NCBI RefSeq assembly: GCF_022179525.1
Contig: NZ_BPQX01000034.1
Location: 31,594 to 95,593, forward strand
Length of the DNA: 64,000 nucleotides
Reading direction: 5' to 3'
From: Methylobacterium persicinum
GTDB lineage: Bacteria > Pseudomonadota > Alphaproteobacteria > Rhizobiales > Beijerinckiaceae
The notes below the pieces were generated by a model, which worked only from the letters and a program-made list of their open reading frames with translations, was not told the origin of the DNA and made no database searches. Positions 8,352-18,998 of the stretch are shown here, piece after piece. Made by a program: the position numbers and the translations under genes. The stretch's first letter is position 1. Each line of letters starts with the position of its first letter.

Positions 8352-11300
8352 GTGTCGATCAAAGTCGCCCTGCACCACGTCACCCATTACCGCTACGACC
8401 GGCCGATCAGCCTCGGGCCGCAGGTGGTGCGCCTGCGCCCGGCGCCGCATGCCCGCACCCAGGTGCCGGCCTATGCCCTGAAGGTCAGCCCGGCCAACCA
8501 CTTCATCAACTGGCAGCAGGATCCGAGCGGCAACTGGCTTGCCCGCTTGGTCTTCCCGGAGAAGACCGACGAACTGAAGATCGAGGTCGATCTCACCGCC
8601 GAGATGGCGGTGATCAACCCGTTCGACTTCTTCGTCGAGGATTACGCCCAGACCCTCCCCTTCGCCTACGACCCGGACCTGCGGGAGGAACTCGCCCCCT
8701 ACCTCGCCCCCGTCGATGCGGAGGGCCCCGAGATGGACGCCCTGCTGGCCCGCCTGCCGGAGGAGACCGGCACCGTCCTGTTCCTCGTGGCCCTCAACGG
8801 GATGATCGCCCGGGAGACCGCCTACGGCGTGCGGATGGAGCCGGGGGTGCAGAGCCCGGCCGAGACCCTGACCCTCAAGAGCGGCTCCTGCCGCGATTCG
8901 GCGTGGCTGCTGGTGCAGGTGCTGCGCCGGCTCGGCCTCGCCGCCCGGTTCGTCTCCGGCTACCTGATCCAGATCGTGCCCGACACCACCGCCGTGGACG
9001 GGCCGACCGGCGCCTCGCAGGACTTCACCGACCTGCACGCCTGGGCGGAGGTCTACCTGCCGGGCGCCGGCTGGGTCGGCATGGACGCCACCTCGGGCCT
9101 GCTCACGGGCGAGGGCCACATCCCCCTGGCAGCCACCCCGCATTACCGCTCCGCCGCGCCGATCTCCGGCCTCGCCGAGCCGGCGAAGACGACGTTCGAC
9201 TTCGCCATGAGCCTCACCCGCGTCGCCGAGACGCCGCGGGTGACGAAGCCCTATTCGGAGGATGTCTGGACCGCGATGGACCGCCTCGGCGAGACGGTCG
9301 ATGCCGACCTCGCCGCGCAGGACGTGCGCCTGACCATGGGCGGCGAGCCGACCTTCGTCTCCGTGGACGACTTCGAGGCGGCGGAATGGAACATCGCCGC
9401 CGTGGGCCCGACCAAGCGCGACCTCGCCGACAAGCTCATCCGCCGCCTGCGGGACCGGTTCGGACCGGGGGGCCTGCTGCATTACGGCCAGGGCAAGTGG
9501 TACCCCGGCGAGAGCCTGCCCCGCTGGGCCTTCGCCCTGTACTGGCGCAAGGACGGCAAGCCGGTCTGGACCGACGCCTCCCTGATCGCCCCCGAGGGCG
9601 GATCCGGCGGGGCGACGGCGACCCAGGCGAAGACCTTCGCGGAGCGCCTCGCCGGGCGGCTCGGCCTGGAACACTTCGTCTTCCCCGCCTTCGAGGACGG
9701 GGACGTCTGGGAGAAGAAGCGCGCGGAACTGCCCGTCAACGTCACCACGGCGGCGGCCAAATCGGGCTCGGTGGAGTTCGATTCCCGCATCAACCGGGTC
9801 TACGAGCGCGGCCTCGGCGAGGCGGTGGGCTACGTCCTGCCGCTCGCCAGCCTGCCCACGGGCAAGGACGGCGAGTCCGACCGGGTCTGGATCTCCGAAC
9901 GATGGGAGTTCGGACGCGGGCACGCCTACCTCGTGCCAGGCGATTCGCCCCTCGGCTTCCGGCTCCCGCTCTCCTCGCTCCCCTACGTGCCGCCGGAGCA
10001 TTATCCCTACTACCAGCCCCAGGACCCCCTTGAGGAGCGCGGCGCCCTTCCGGAGAAGGCAGCCGCCCCGGCGGCCCGGGTCGCCAACGGCGGGGGCATC
10101 GCCGGGGTGGCCGTGCGCACGGCGCTGGCCGTCGAGCCCCGGGACGGGGTGATCCGCATCTTCATGCCCCCGGTGCAGCGGGCCGACGAGTACCTCGAAC
10201 TCGTCGGCCACCTGGAGGCGGTGGCGGCCGAGCTGAAGCAGCCGATCCATATCGAGGGCTACGAGCCGCCCTTCGATCCGCGCCTGTCGCTCATCAAGGT
10301 CACCCCCGATCCCGGCGTGATCGAGATCAACGTCCACCCGGCCGCGTCCTGGCGGGAGGCGGTGGACATCACATCCGGCCTCTACGAGGAGGCCCGGCTG
10401 ACCCGGCTCGGCGCCGAGAAGTTCATGACCGACGGGCGCCACACCGGCACCGGCGGCGGCAACCACGTGGTGCTCGGCGGCGTCACGCCGGACGATTCGC
10501 CGTTCCTGCGCCGGCCGGACCTGCTCAAGAGCATCGTGCTCTACTGGCAGCGCCACCCGGCCCTGTCCTACCTGTTCTCCGGCCTCTACATCGGCCCGAC
10601 GAGCCAGGCGCCCCGCATCGACGAGGGCCGCCACGACGGGCTCTACGAGCTGGAGATCGCCCTGGCGCAGGTGCCCGCGCCCGACACGCCCAACATCCCC
10701 CGGTGGCTGGTCGACCGGCTGTTCCGCAACATCCTCATCGACGTCACCGGCAACACCCACCGGGCCGAGATCTGCATCGACAAGCTCTACTCCCCGGACG
10801 GCCCCACCGGCCGCCTGGGCCTGCTCGAGTTCCGGGCCTTCGAGATGCCCCCGGACGCCCGGATGAGCCTCGCGCAGCAGTTGCTCCTGCGGGCGCTGGT
10901 CGCGTGGCTGTGGCGGGAGCCGCAGGAGGGCGGCTGTGTCCGCTGGGGCACGAGCCTGCACGATCGCTTCATGCTCCCCCATTTCCTCTGGGCGGACTTC
11001 CTCGATGTGCTGGAAGACCTGCGCCGGGCGGGCTACGATTTCGATCCCACGGCGTTCGAGGCACAGGCCCTGTTCCGATTCCCGGTCTTCGGCACCGTGG
11101 AGCAGGGCGGGGTGCGCCTGGAACTGCGCCAGGCGCTGGAGCCCTGGCACGTGATGGGCGAGGAAGGGACGAGCGGGGGCACCGTGCGCTTCGTCGACAG
11201 TTCGGTCGAGCGGCTGCAGGTCAAGGTCGAGGGCTTCGTCCCCGGCCGGCACGTCGTCGCGTGCAACGGCCGGCGCCTGCCGATGACGGGGACCGGCCGG

Positions 11301-11627
11301 GCCGGGGAGGCGGTGGCGGGCCTGCGCTTCAAGGCGTGGCAGCCGGCCTCGTCCCTGCATCCGGCGCTGCCGGCGAACTCGCCCCTGACCTTCGACATCC
11401 TGGACGCGTGGAGCGGGCGGTCGCTGGGCGGCTGCCGCTACCATGTCGCCCATCCGGGCGGCCGCAACTACGAGACCCATCCCGTCAACGCCTACGAGGC
11501 CGAGGGGCGCCGCCTCGCCCGGTTCCAGGCCCAGGGCCACACGCCGGGCCGCATCGCCATGCCGGCCGAGGAGGGGAGCGCCGAGTTCCCCCTGACCCTC
11601 GACCTGCGAACCCCCGCGCCACGATGA
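8352..11627 (+). CDS. Transglutaminase-like / DUF2126 protein
   Basis: A 1091-residue protein starting with GTG. Residues 1-260 are a bacterial transglutaminase-like N-terminal and core domain with the triad Cys180 ('SGSCRDSAW'), His229 ('DLHAWAEV') and Asp245 ('MDATSG'). From about residue 310 onward is DUF2126, with '[14 protein letters not shown]', '[17 protein letters not shown]', '[17 protein letters not shown]' and 'TLWADFL'-like segments, which is an amidoligase of the glutamine-synthetase/GCS fold. It overlaps the next gene by 4 bases (ATGA). Published genome-context work (amidoligase superfamily analyses) predicts that this set makes or modifies peptides. The product is unknown and no signal peptide is seen. 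Confidence 0.85.
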   Translation: MSIKVALHHVTHYRYDRPISLGPQVVRLRPAPHARTQVPAYALKVSPANHFINWQQDPSGNWLARLVFPEKTDELKIEVDLTAEMAVINPFDFFVEDYAQTLPFAYDPDLREELAPYLAPVDAEGPEMDALLARLPEETGTVLFLVALNGMIARETAYGVRMEPGVQSPAETLTLKSGSCRDSAWLLVQVLRRLGLAARFVSGYLIQIVPDTTAVDGPTGASQDFTDLHAWAEVYLPGAGWVGMDATSGLLTGEGHIPLAATPHYRSAAPISGLAEPAKTTFDFAMSLTRVAETPRVTKPYSEDVWTAMDRLGETVDADLAAQDVRLTMGGEPTFVSVDDFEAAEWNIAAVGPTKRDLADKLIRRLRDRFGPGGLLHYGQGKWYPGESLPRWAFALYWRKDGKPVWTDASLIAPEGGSGGATATQAKTFAERLAGRLGLEHFVFPAFEDGDVWEKKRAELPVNVTTAAAKSGSVEFDSRINRVYERGLGEAVGYVLPLASLPTGKDGESDRVWISERWEFGRGHAYLVPGDSPLGFRLPLSSLPYVPPEHYPYYQPQDPLEERGALPEKAAAPAARVANGGGIAGVAVRTALAVEPRDGVIRIFMPPVQRADEYLELVGHLEAVAAELKQPIHIEGYEPPFDPRLSLIKVTPDPGVIEINVHPAASWREAVDITSGLYEEARLTRLGAEKFMTDGRHTGTGGGNHVVLGGVTPDDSPFLRRPDLLKSIVLYWQRHPALSYLFSGLYIGPTSQAPRIDEGRHDGLYELEIALAQVPAPDTPNIPRWLVDRLFRNILIDVTGNTHRAEICIDKLYSPDGPTGRLGLLEFRAFEMPPDARMSLAQQLLLRALVAWLWREPQEGGCVRWGTSLHDRFMLPHFLWADFLDVLEDLRRAGYDFDPTAFEAQALFRFPVFGTVEQGGVRLELRQALEPWHVMGEEGTSGGTVRFVDSSVERLQVKVEGFVPGRHVVACNGRRLPMTGTGRAGEAVAGLRFKAWQPASSLHPALPANSPLTFDILDAWSGRSLGGCRYHVAHPGGRNYETHPVNAYEAEGRRLARFQAQGHTPGRIAMPAEEGSAEFPLTLDLRTPAPR

Positions 11628-14152
11628 CGGCGGCGCTCGCGATCGGCATGGAGCCGGGCGAGAGTCCGGCGCAGCGGGTCGCGCGCTGGACCGCCTCGTA
11701 CCGGCCGGAGACCGGCCTGCCCGACGAGTTCGTCGGCCCGGACGGTCAGCCCCGTGCCGTGTGGGAGCGTCTCCTCGACCGGCTCGGCGGCCTGACCGAA
11801 CCGGAGATCATGGCCCGCTTCGTCTCGGCGGAGCGGCACATCCGGGACGCGGGCATCTCTTTCCGCATCGCCGGGGACCAGCGGGAGCATCCCTGGCCGC
11901 TTGGCTCCATGCCCCTCGTCATCGAGCCGCAGGAGTGGCGCGACCTCTGCGCCGGCCTCGTCCAGCGGGCCGAACTGATGGAGGCGATCCTCGCCGACGT
12001 CTACGGCCCCGGCGACCTCGTCGCCACCGGGCAGTTGCCTGCGGCGGTCGTAGCCGGCAACCCGGACTTCCTGCATCCGCTCCACGGGGTGGCGCCCCCC
12101 GGCGGCCACCACCTGCGGCTCTACGCGGCCGACCTCGGCCGGGGCCCGGACGGGCGCTGGCAGGTGCTGGCCGACCGGACCCAGGCCCCCTCCGGCCTCG
12201 GCTGGGCCCTGGAGAACCGGATGGTCCTGGCGCGGACCTTCCCGGACTTCTTCCAGGACCTCCACGTCGAGCGGCTGCCCGCCTTCTTCCAGGCGTTCCG
12301 GGAGGGGCTGGCGCTGGGCGCCGAGCGGGCCGACCCGCGGATCTGCCTGCTGACCTCCGGCCCGTACAGCTCGTCCTATGTCGAGCAGGCGGCGCTGGCC
12401 CGCTACCTCGGCCTGATGCTGGTCGAGGGGGACGACCTCGTCATGCGCGACGGCCGGTTGCACGTGCGCACCGTCTCGGGCCTGAAGCGGGCCGACGCCC
12501 TGTGGCGGCGGATCGATGCCGACTACCTCGACGCGCTGGAACTCAACCCCGCCTCGCGGCTCGGGGTGCCGGGGGTGCTCGACGCCCTGCGCAACGGCAC
12601 CCTGGTGATGGCCAACATGCCGGGCTCGGGCCTCGTCGAGTCGGCGGCGCTCGCCCCCTACCTCGACGGTCTGTGCCAGCGCCTGCTCGGCGAGCCCCTG
12701 CGCCTGTCCCATCCCCGGGCCTGGTGGTGCGGCGACCTGGAAGGGCTGGCCCATGTCCGGGCCAACCTCGACCGGCTGGTCCTGCGCCCGGCCGCGACGC
12801 CGCAGCGGGGGGCGGGGCGGGACGCCCTGCTCGCCCCCTCGGCGCTGGCGGCGGAGCGGGCCGCTGTGGTCGATGCCCTGCGCGACAGGCCCTTCGATTA
12901 TGTGGCGCAGGAACCCGCTCCCCTCTCCACCATGCCCGGCTGGGAACGGGGCGGCGACGGGCTCTACCTCGTGCCCCGGCCCTTCGTGATGCGGGTCTTC
13001 GCCGCCCGCACCGCCTCGGGCTGGACGGTCATGCCCGGGGGGTTCTGCCGGATGGCGGAGCGGGACAACGTGGACCCCCTGGAGTTGCGCCTGGGCATCC
13101 GCTCGGCCGACGTGTGGGTCCTGTCGGACGAGCCCGTGGCGGCGCCCCTCGTCGGCTCCCAGGGCACGCCCCGGGTGCGGCGGCTCGGCGGCCACCTCCC
13201 GGCCCGGGCGGCGGACGGGTTGTTCTGGTACGGGCGCTACGCCGAGCGCGCCGAGGCGGTGACCCGCCTGACCCTGGCCCACCTGCGCAGCTTCGGCGAC
13301 GCGGTGGGCGCCGACATCTCCGGCTCCCCGGACGCGCCGGCGGCCCTGGCGATCCGCGCCCTCCTCGACGAATGGGCCTGCATCGGCTCCGCCGACCTCC
13401 CCACCGCCGCCCTGGCGCAGGAGGCCCTGTGCGGGCGGGACCAGCCGGGCTCGGCGCGGGCTCACATCATGGCGGCAAGGCGCAACGCCGCCGCCCTGCG
13501 CGCCCGCCTGTCCGGCGAGATCTGGCGGGTGCTGGCGGACCTGTCCGACCTCCTGTCCCTGGATACCGGGCGAGCCTTCACGGAATCGCAGCTCGCCACC
13601 CGGGCGGAGCGGACCCTCAGCCATCTCGCGGCCCTCTCGGGCCTCGCCCACGAGAACACCAGCCGGGCGGAGGGCTGGCACTTCGCCGAACTCGGCCGCC
13701 GGATCGAGCGGGCAATCAACACGTGCGCCTTCGCGCTGGCCTTCGTCAACGACGAGGCGACGCCGGGCTGCCTCGGGACGATGCTGGTGCTGGCCGATTC
13801 GCAGATCAGCTACGGCCGCCGCTACATGCAGGGGGCGGCCCTGGATCCCGTCCGGGACATGGTGCTCCTCGACCCGTACAACCCGCGCTCGATCGCCTTC
13901 CAGATGGATGCGATCGTCCGCCATCTTGCGGAACTGCCGGCGCTTGCCGCCGACGGGATGCCCGAGCCCCATTGCCGGCTGGCGGCCCGGCTCCAGGCCG
14001 AATTGCGGGCGGGCGAGGCCGCCGATTTCGACGCGGTGCGCCTTGCCGCCCTGGCCGCCGACCTCGAACGCCTCGCCGACGGCATCGCCGCCCGCTACTT
14101 CCCGACCGGGCCGTATGCCCTGCGGCCCGAGAAGCTGACGGGGCTGGCCTGA
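11624..14152 (+). CDS. Circularly permuted ATP-grasp fused to alpha-E domain
   Basis: An 842-residue fusion of two proteins that are often separate. The first ~480 residues are the permuted ATP-grasp type 2 (DUF404/DUF407), with 'EMRAIL...DVYGPGDLV'-type text, '[18 protein letters not shown]', '[16 protein letters not shown]', '[18 protein letters not shown]' and '[10 protein letters not shown]'. The last ~310 residues are the all-helical alpha-E domain (DUF403), starting '[25 protein letters not shown]'. ATP-grasp enzymes join a carboxylate to an amine, so this is a likely peptide or amide ligase. Its start overlaps the upstream stop by ATGA, which implies coupling. The neighbouring transglutaminases could transfer or cleave the product. 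Confidence 0.85.
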   Translation: MTAALAIGMEPGESPAQRVARWTASYRPETGLPDEFVGPDGQPRAVWERLLDRLGGLTEPEIMARFVSAERHIRDAGISFRIAGDQREHPWPLGSMPLVIEPQEWRDLCAGLVQRAELMEAILADVYGPGDLVATGQLPAAVVAGNPDFLHPLHGVAPPGGHHLRLYAADLGRGPDGRWQVLADRTQAPSGLGWALENRMVLARTFPDFFQDLHVERLPAFFQAFREGLALGAERADPRICLLTSGPYSSSYVEQAALARYLGLMLVEGDDLVMRDGRLHVRTVSGLKRADALWRRIDADYLDALELNPASRLGVPGVLDALRNGTLVMANMPGSGLVESAALAPYLDGLCQRLLGEPLRLSHPRAWWCGDLEGLAHVRANLDRLVLRPAATPQRGAGRDALLAPSALAAERAAVVDALRDRPFDYVAQEPAPLSTMPGWERGGDGLYLVPRPFVMRVFAARTASGWTVMPGGFCRMAERDNVDPLELRLGIRSADVWVLSDEPVAAPLVGSQGTPRVRRLGGHLPARAADGLFWYGRYAERAEAVTRLTLAHLRSFGDAVGADISGSPDAPAALAIRALLDEWACIGSADLPTAALAQEALCGRDQPGSARAHIMAARRNAAALRARLSGEIWRVLADLSDLLSLDTGRAFTESQLATRAERTLSHLAALSGLAHENTSRAEGWHFAELGRRIERAINTCAFALAFVNDEATPGCLGTMLVLADSQISYGRRYMQGAALDPVRDMVLLDPYNPRSIAFQMDAIVRHLAELPALAADGMPEPHCRLAARLQAELRAGEAADFDAVRLAALAADLERLADGIAARYFPTGPYALRPEKLTGLA

Positions 14153-14201
14153 TGGCAGGACTTTCTCTGCTCGGAAGCCTCCCTCATTCCGCGGGCTGGG
14201 C

Positions 14202-15101
14202 ATGATCTACACCCTGCGCCACCGCACCACCTACCGCTACGGCCGGGCGGTGAGCTTCGCCCGCTGCTCGCTTCGCCTCAAGCCGGCGGACGGCGAGGGG
14301 CAGAGCGTGCTGGCAAGCGCCGTCACCCTCGAACCGAGTCCGGCCAGGGCCGTGACCCGCCGGGACTATTTCGGGACCGAGGCCCTGGCGGTCATCATCG
14401 AGGTGCCGCACACCACCTTCAGCGTCGAGGCCCTTTCCACGGTGCGCGTCGAGCGCCTGCCGCCCCCACCGCCGGAGGAGGGCGCCCCGTGGGAGACGGT
14501 GCGCGACAGGGCCGTCTCCACCAGGGACCTGTCGGGGCGGGCGCCGGTCCACTTCCTGTTCCCCAGCGACCGGGTGCCCCTGCTCCGGGCGGTGACGGAC
14601 TACGCCCGCCCGAGCTTCACCCCCGGCCGCAGCGCCTACGGCGCGGCCCACGACCTGATGATGCGGATCCGAGGCGACTTCCGCTTCGACGCGAAGGCGA
14701 CGAACGTCCACACGCCTTTGGCCGAAGCCTTCGCCGGCCGGGCCGGGGTCTGCCAGGACTTCGCCCACGTGATGATCGCGGGCCTGCGCGGCATGGGCGT
14801 GCCGGCGGCCTATGTCAGCGGCTACCTGCGCACGGTGCCGCCCCCCGGCCGCCCGCGCCTGCGGGGGGCCGACGCGAGCCACGCCTGGGTCGCGGTCTGG
14901 TGCGGCGACGGCTGGCACGGCCTCGACCCGACCAATGCCTGTGCCGTGCAGGACGACCACATCGTCGTGGCGCGGGGCCGCGACTACGGCGACGTGGCCC
15001 CCATCGACGGCATCGTCAGCGGCTCCGGCCGCCAGCGCCTCAAGGTCGAGGTCGATGTGATCCCCGAGACCGAGATGCAGGATCTGGCACTGGTGGGGTG
15101 A
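14202..15101 (+). CDS. Transglutaminase-family protein
   Basis: A 299-residue stand-alone transglutaminase-like cysteine protease. It has the N-terminal beta domain 'YTLRHRTTYRYGRAV' and the triad Cys184 ('GVCQDFAHVM'), His227 ('SHAWVAVWC') and Asp242 ('LDPTNAC'). Members of this branch are usually hydrolases or amide-forming enzymes rather than classical cross-linkers. It is the third gene of a 6.7-kb operon with the DUF2126 protein and the ATP-grasp/alpha-E fusion, 49 bases downstream of the latter. No export signal is seen. Confidence 0.85.
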   Translation: MIYTLRHRTTYRYGRAVSFARCSLRLKPADGEGQSVLASAVTLEPSPARAVTRRDYFGTEALAVIIEVPHTTFSVEALSTVRVERLPPPPPEEGAPWETVRDRAVSTRDLSGRAPVHFLFPSDRVPLLRAVTDYARPSFTPGRSAYGAAHDLMMRIRGDFRFDAKATNVHTPLAEAFAGRAGVCQDFAHVMIAGLRGMGVPAAYVSGYLRTVPPPGRPRLRGADASHAWVAVWCGDGWHGLDPTNACAVQDDHIVVARGRDYGDVAPIDGIVSGSGRQRLKVEVDVIPETEMQDLALVG

Positions 15102-15129
15102 TGTCCCCGGTCATGATCCCACCCGTCGC

Positions 15130-15236
15130 CTCATCCTGAGGTGCTGCGAAGCAGCCTCGAAGGAGCCCTCCAGGGATCGCCGAGCGGGCTGGAGCCCTCC
15201 TTCGAGGCCCGCTTGCAGCGGGCGCCTCAGGATGAG
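15130..15236. repeat. Dispersed palindromic repeat, 'CTCATCCTGAGG' family
   Basis: The ends CTCATCCTGAGGTGC and gcgCCTCAGGATGAG are inverted. Inner arms (tcgaagga / tccttcga and ggagccctcc-like arms) give a long imperfect hairpin. A related copy is at 40895-41080. It fills the gap between the convergent transglutaminase and cytochrome genes. Confidence 0.75.
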
Positions 15237-15285
15237 GGGGAGGGTGGGACACGACTTCCCGGGACGGCGACGGCTGCCCCCGCCG

Positions 15286-15831
15286 TCACTTCATGCAGGC
15301 ATCCTCGGCCTTGGTGAAGGCGGCGGGCTTGGCCTCGTGTTCTTCGGGCCGGTTTCGGCCCACGGCGCCGTCGGACCGGGCGCGGAGGTAGGTGTAGATG
15401 TCGGGCATGTAGCACATGACGTTCCGGTTATCGCCGAAAGCCGGCATGACCAGCTCCTGCGAGGCGGTGACGTCCTTCTTGCCGCCGACGATGATGCCCG
15501 CGAAATGGGCGTAGTCCATGCCCTTCAGGGCATCGACCAGGGACGGGGCGTAGGTCGAGCCCATGCCGTCCGGCCCGTGGCAGACGATGCAGTTGGCGTT
15601 GTACCGGAGGTAACCGGACATCGTGTACCAATCGACCTTCTTGCCGCCGTCGGTGACGTGGTAGGTCGGGTCGCCGTTCTTGTCGGTGTATTGGCCGTCC
15701 TGCACCTTGGCCGGCTGGGTCGGCCCCAGGCTCTTGAGGTCCGTGGCGGCGGCGGAATCGGGCGGGGTCGCCGCAAGGGCGGGCACCGCGCCCGCCAGCA
15801 GGCCAACGAGTCCGATGTAGATGCCGCGCAT
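15286..15831 (-). CDS. c-type cytochrome of methanol metabolism, XoxG-like
   Basis: A 181-residue exported protein whose signal peptide ends near residue 20 ('VPALA'). The haem site is Cys81-x2-Cys84-His85 ('CIVCHGPDGMGSTYAP'), the axial Met is in 'VMPAFGD', and two further cysteines ('NVMCYMPDIY', 'EDACMK') complete the four-Cys pattern of the family called 'c-type cytochrome, methanol metabolism-related'. 'DPTYHVTDG...VDWYT' also matches XoxG, the electron acceptor of lanthanide-dependent methanol dehydrogenase. No xoxF or xoxJ lies nearby, so its dehydrogenase partner must be encoded elsewhere. The ribosome site gggaggaa is strong. Confidence 0.8.
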   Translation of the reverse strand: MRGIYIGLVGLLAGAVPALAATPPDSAAATDLKSLGPTQPAKVQDGQYTDKNGDPTYHVTDGGKKVDWYTMSGYLRYNANCIVCHGPDGMGSTYAPSLVDALKGMDYAHFAGIIVGGKKDVTASQELVMPAFGDNRNVMCYMPDIYTYLRARSDGAVGRNRPEEHEAKPAAFTKAEDACMK

Positions 15832-15917
15832 TCGTCGTTCCTCCCGTCACGGCGCTGGCTCTCTGGCACAGCGACAGGACAACAGGTTGACGCGACGGGA
15901 ATTCCGTTGCCGGATGA

Positions 15918-17621
15918 TCAAGTTGTCGTGCGCGGACCGCCCGTGAACGCCTCGTGCTCGGCCACCAGCTCGCCCGAGAGCGCCTTGGCGATCAGCGCCC
16001 GGGTCTCCGCGACGCCGTAGAGGGCGACGAAGGAGCCGAAGCGCGGGCCCCGGGCCTCGCCGAACAACACGTTGTACAGGCTCGTGAACCACGCCTGCGA
16101 CACGCCGGGGCGCCCGTCCGGGCTCTTGGCCTTGCCGGACAGGTCGGGGAAATGCCGCCGGCCAACCTCGTAGACCGCCGCCTGCAGCGCCTCCGCATCG
16201 GTGGAGCCGGCCTGCCCGGCCAGGGTCGCGGAGAGGTCCTCCAGCGCCGCCCGCTCCTCCGGGGTCGGCTCCCGGTAGGTCTTGGCCGGGCGGACGAAGT
16301 CCGAAAAGTACTTCAGGGCGTGGCCGACCAGCCGGTCGAGGCCCGGATGGGTCTTCGGGCCGACGCCGGGGGCGTAGCGGCGGATGAAGCCCCACAGCAC
16401 CGCTGGATCCTCGGTGTTCGCCACCGCCGCGAGGTTGAGGAGCATGGCAAACGTCAGGCTCGCGCCCTCGACCTTCTCCGGCTCCGGCGGGCTACCGGCG
16501 TGCAGATGCCAGACTGGGTTGCCGAGGCGGTTCTTGGCGTCCTGCCCCGCATAACGGTCGAGGAAGCCGATATATTCATCCACGTGCCGGGGGATCACGT
16601 CGAAGAACAGACGCTTGGCCTCCCGCGGCTTGGTGTACATGAACAGGGCCAGCGAATCCGGCGTGCCGTACTTCAGCCACTCGTCGATCGTCAGGCCGTT
16701 GCCCTTCGACTTGGAGATCTTCTGGCCCTTTTCGTCGAGGAACAGTTCGTAGTTGAAGCCCTCCGGTGGCTCTCCGCCCAGGGCCTTGGCGATCTTGCCC
16801 GACAGCTTGACCGAATCGATCAGGTCCTTGCCGGCCATCTCGTAATCGACGCCGAGCGCCACCCAGCGCATCGCCCAGTCGGGCTTCCACTGCAGCTTGG
16901 CATGGCCGCCGATGACGGGGGTCTCGTAGCCCTCGCCGGTCGCCGGGTCCCGCCACACGATGGTGCCCTTGTCGGCCCGCACCTCGTCGATCGGCACCTG
17001 CATCACGTGGCCGGTGACGGGGTGGATCGGCAGGAACGGGGAATAGCTCGCCGAGCGCTCCGCCCGGAGGGAGGGGAGCATGATCTCCATCACCGCGTCG
17101 TAGCGCTCCAGCACCCGCAGCAGCGTGTCGTCGAACAGGCCGGCGCGGTAGCACTCGGTGGCCGAGCGGAACTCGTAGGCGAAGCCGAAGGCGTCGAGGA
17201 AGCGGCGGAGTTCCGCGTTGTTGTGGGCGCCGAAGCTGTCATGGGTGCCGAACGGGTCGGGGACCTTCGTCAGCGGCTGGTTCAGGTGGGCGGCCAGAAG
17301 CTCCCGGTTGGGGACATTGTCCGGCACCTTGCGCAGGCCGTCCATGTCGTCCGAGAAGGCGATCAGCCGGGTCGGCACGCTGTCCCGGGTCAGCACCCGG
17401 AAGGCGTGGCGGACCATGGAGGTGCGGGCCACCTCGCCGAAGGTGCCGATATGCGGCAGGCCCGAGGGACCGTAGCCCGTCTCGAACAGCACCTCCGTCT
17501 TGCCGAGCTTTTCCAGCCGGACGACGAGCTTGCGCGCCTCCTCGAAGGGCCATGCCGCGGCGGCGGTGGCGGCCTCGATCAGGCCGGGGTCAAGGGTGAG
17601 GGCGGGCGGGGCGGCGGCCAT
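15918..17621 (-). CDS. lysK: Lysyl-tRNA synthetase, class I
   Basis: A 567-residue cytoplasmic enzyme that charges tRNA-Lys. It has class I signatures: '[13 protein letters not shown]' (HIGH-type, residues 51-63) and '[10 protein letters not shown]' (KMSKS-type). This is the archaeal-type LysRS that many alphaproteobacteria use in place of the class II enzyme. The start at 17621 ('[13 protein letters not shown]') is chosen because the frame stays open far upstream with unrelated composition that overlaps the divergent gene. It is a single gene, running toward the cytochrome gene on the same strand. Confidence 0.92.
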   Translation of the reverse strand: MAAAPPALTLDPGLIEAATAAAAWPFEEARKLVVRLEKLGKTEVLFETGYGPSGLPHIGTFGEVARTSMVRHAFRVLTRDSVPTRLIAFSDDMDGLRKVPDNVPNRELLAAHLNQPLTKVPDPFGTHDSFGAHNNAELRRFLDAFGFAYEFRSATECYRAGLFDDTLLRVLERYDAVMEIMLPSLRAERSASYSPFLPIHPVTGHVMQVPIDEVRADKGTIVWRDPATGEGYETPVIGGHAKLQWKPDWAMRWVALGVDYEMAGKDLIDSVKLSGKIAKALGGEPPEGFNYELFLDEKGQKISKSKGNGLTIDEWLKYGTPDSLALFMYTKPREAKRLFFDVIPRHVDEYIGFLDRYAGQDAKNRLGNPVWHLHAGSPPEPEKVEGASLTFAMLLNLAAVANTEDPAVLWGFIRRYAPGVGPKTHPGLDRLVGHALKYFSDFVRPAKTYREPTPEERAALEDLSATLAGQAGSTDAEALQAAVYEVGRRHFPDLSGKAKSPDGRPGVSQAWFTSLYNVLFGEARGPRFGSFVALYGVAETRALIAKALSGELVAEHEAFTGGPRTTT

Positions 17622-17820
17622 GATGTCCAGGGTTCGGGATCGGTCGAAAGAAGCTCCCTTACCGGGATTCCGGCTGCGGCGGAACGCCTGCGGAGACGGG
17701 GGAGGGGGCGGATCGCTTGCGCTGCCATTGTCTCGGCGCGAAAGGCACCTAGCTGAAGCGCGGCCACAGAAAGCCGCCGCGGCTTCAGCCGCGATGACCC
17801 AACGGATGGAGACTGCCCGA

Positions 17821-18303
17821 ATGCCGACCCTTTCCCGCCACGCCCTCGCCCTCGCGGCCCTCGCCCTCACCGCCGCCGCGCCGGCTTCCGCGATCGAACT
17901 GACGCGCACGGCCGACATCGCGGCGCCCCCGGCCAAGGTGTGGCAGACGATCGGCGACTTCTGCGGCATCGGCAACTGGCATCCGGCCGTCGAGAAGTGC
18001 ACCCCCTCCGAGCAGGACGGCATGAATGTGCGCCTGCTCAACCTCAAGGGCGGCGGCACCATCAAGGAGGAGCAGGTCTCCCGCGACGACAAGGTGATGA
18101 CCTACACCTACACCATCCTGGAGAGCCCGCTGCCGGTCTCCGACTACAAGTCGACGCTGTCGGTGGCCCCGGAGGGCTCGGGCTCCAAGGTGACGTGGAG
18201 CGGCACCTTCAACGCCAAGGGCGCCCCGGACTCGGTGGCCAAGGACGCCGTCCAGGGCATCTACGATTCCGGCCTGAAGGCCCTCTCCGAGAAGGCGAAG
18301 TAA
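17821..18303 (+). CDS. Exported SRPBCC-family protein
   Basis: A 160-residue protein with a clear signal peptide ('[20 protein letters not shown]') followed by an SRPBCC/polyketide-cyclase-2 fold: '[31 protein letters not shown]', a beta-rich middle, '[13 protein letters not shown]' and a long last helix '[12 protein letters not shown]'. The fold binds small hydrophobic ligands, but the ligand here cannot be told. Export to the periplasm is unusual for this superfamily. Earlier in-frame ATGs at 17794 and 17806 exist; the signal peptide favours 17821. The gene is divergent from lysK. Confidence 0.78.
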   Translation: MPTLSRHALALAALALTAAAPASAIELTRTADIAAPPAKVWQTIGDFCGIGNWHPAVEKCTPSEQDGMNVRLLNLKGGGTIKEEQVSRDDKVMTYTYTILESPLPVSDYKSTLSVAPEGSGSKVTWSGTFNAKGAPDSVAKDAVQGIYDSGLKALSEKAK

Positions 18304-18340
18304 GACCGTTCCGCTCGAACGGCCCGGTCTTACCCGTCCG

Positions 18341-18436
18341 CCGTCATTGTGAGGCGGAGCCGACGCAATCCAGCGCGCGACCTCTCCGGATGAGGCGGCG
18401 GCGCCTGGTTTGCTTCGCTGACACCCGCAATGACGG
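18341..18436. repeat. Dispersed repeat, 'gaagCAATCCAg' family, degenerate copy
   Basis: The outer arms ccgtcattg / caatgacgg and the inner acgcaatccag / ctggtttgcttcg are inverted. It is the first of six copies of this family in the window. The remainder of the gap to 18558 holds GC hairpins (ggccgtggcc- and ccctccgg-type) but no gene. Confidence 0.65.
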
Positions 18437-18558
18437 TGAGGGTATCGGAGCGGCATAAGACGGGGTGCGAGGGGGCGTGGCCCCGATTGACCCAAGGCCA
18501 CGCTCGGCCCAAAACCCTCCGGTTCGCCGGAGGGTACCGGCGCGAAGGAAAGACCGCC

Positions 18559-18885
18559 GTGGCCGCGTCCCGTCTCTGCCTCGTCCTCGTCGCCGTCGCC
18601 GCCCTCGGGGCCTGCCAATCGCAGTCCAAGGTGCGCGAGCCCGTCGTCCCGGTGGGCGGCCCGCCGGCGCCGCCGGTTCTCCCCACCGGGACGGGCTGCG
18701 GCCCCGAGATCGCCCGCACCCGGGCGATCGTCGCCAGCGACGTCGCCACGGAAAACCTCAACAAGTCCGTCGGAGACCGCTTCGATGCGGATCTCTCCCG
18801 CGCCGCCTCGGAATGCGCCGCGGGCAAGTCAGGCGAGGCCCTGCACCTGCTGGCCGCCGCCAAGGCGCGCTACGGCTACCGGTAG
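18559..18885 (+). CDS. Small lipoprotein, hypothetical
   Basis: A 108-residue protein starting with GTG. The signal 'SRLCLVLVAVAALGACQSQSK' ends in a lipobox (LGAC), so the cysteine at about residue 18 should be lipid-modified. A Pro/Val-rich linker follows, then a helical domain with 'TGCGPEIARTRAIVASDVATENLNKSVGDRF' that ends in 'AAKARYGYR'. Two further cysteines may form a disulfide. The GTG is preferred because gaagg precedes it and the upstream in-frame sequence lies in repeats. No family is recognised. Confidence 0.65.
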   Translation: MAASRLCLVLVAVAALGACQSQSKVREPVVPVGGPPAPPVLPTGTGCGPEIARTRAIVASDVATENLNKSVGDRFDADLSRAASECAAGKSGEALHLLAAAKARYGYR

Positions 18886-18921
18886 GGCGGGCGCTCCCCG
18901 TCTCGTCTTTGCGAACACAGT

Positions 18922-18957
18922 GAAGCCATCCAGGACGGTGCTGTCCTGGATGGCTTC
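18922..18957. terminator. 15-bp perfect hairpin between convergent genes
   Basis: GAAGCCATCCAGGAC (18922-18936) pairs exactly with 18943-18957 around a 6-base loop. It is the core of a copy of the 'gaagCAATCCAg' repeat (about 18904-18975). It sits between the lipoprotein and fdhE, which converge, and can serve both as terminator. Confidence 0.6.
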
Positions 18958-18998
18958 GCTTTCCTTGCCATGACGACGACGGGGACGGTCGCGGCGCG

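Noticed and set aside
8115-11540. Very long open frame opposite the DUF2126 gene
   Set aside because: Its text is a low-information antisense pattern typical of GC-rich codon position bias; the sense strand has complete catalytic motifs.
11492-14203. Long frame antisense to the ATP-grasp/alpha-E gene
   Set aside because: Same reason: an Arg/Gly/Pro/His-rich shadow, with clear domains on the other strand.
17622-18092. N-terminal extension of LysRS
   Set aside because: Class I LysRS begins near '[13 protein letters not shown]'; the upstream text is unrelated and overlaps the divergent SRPBCC gene.
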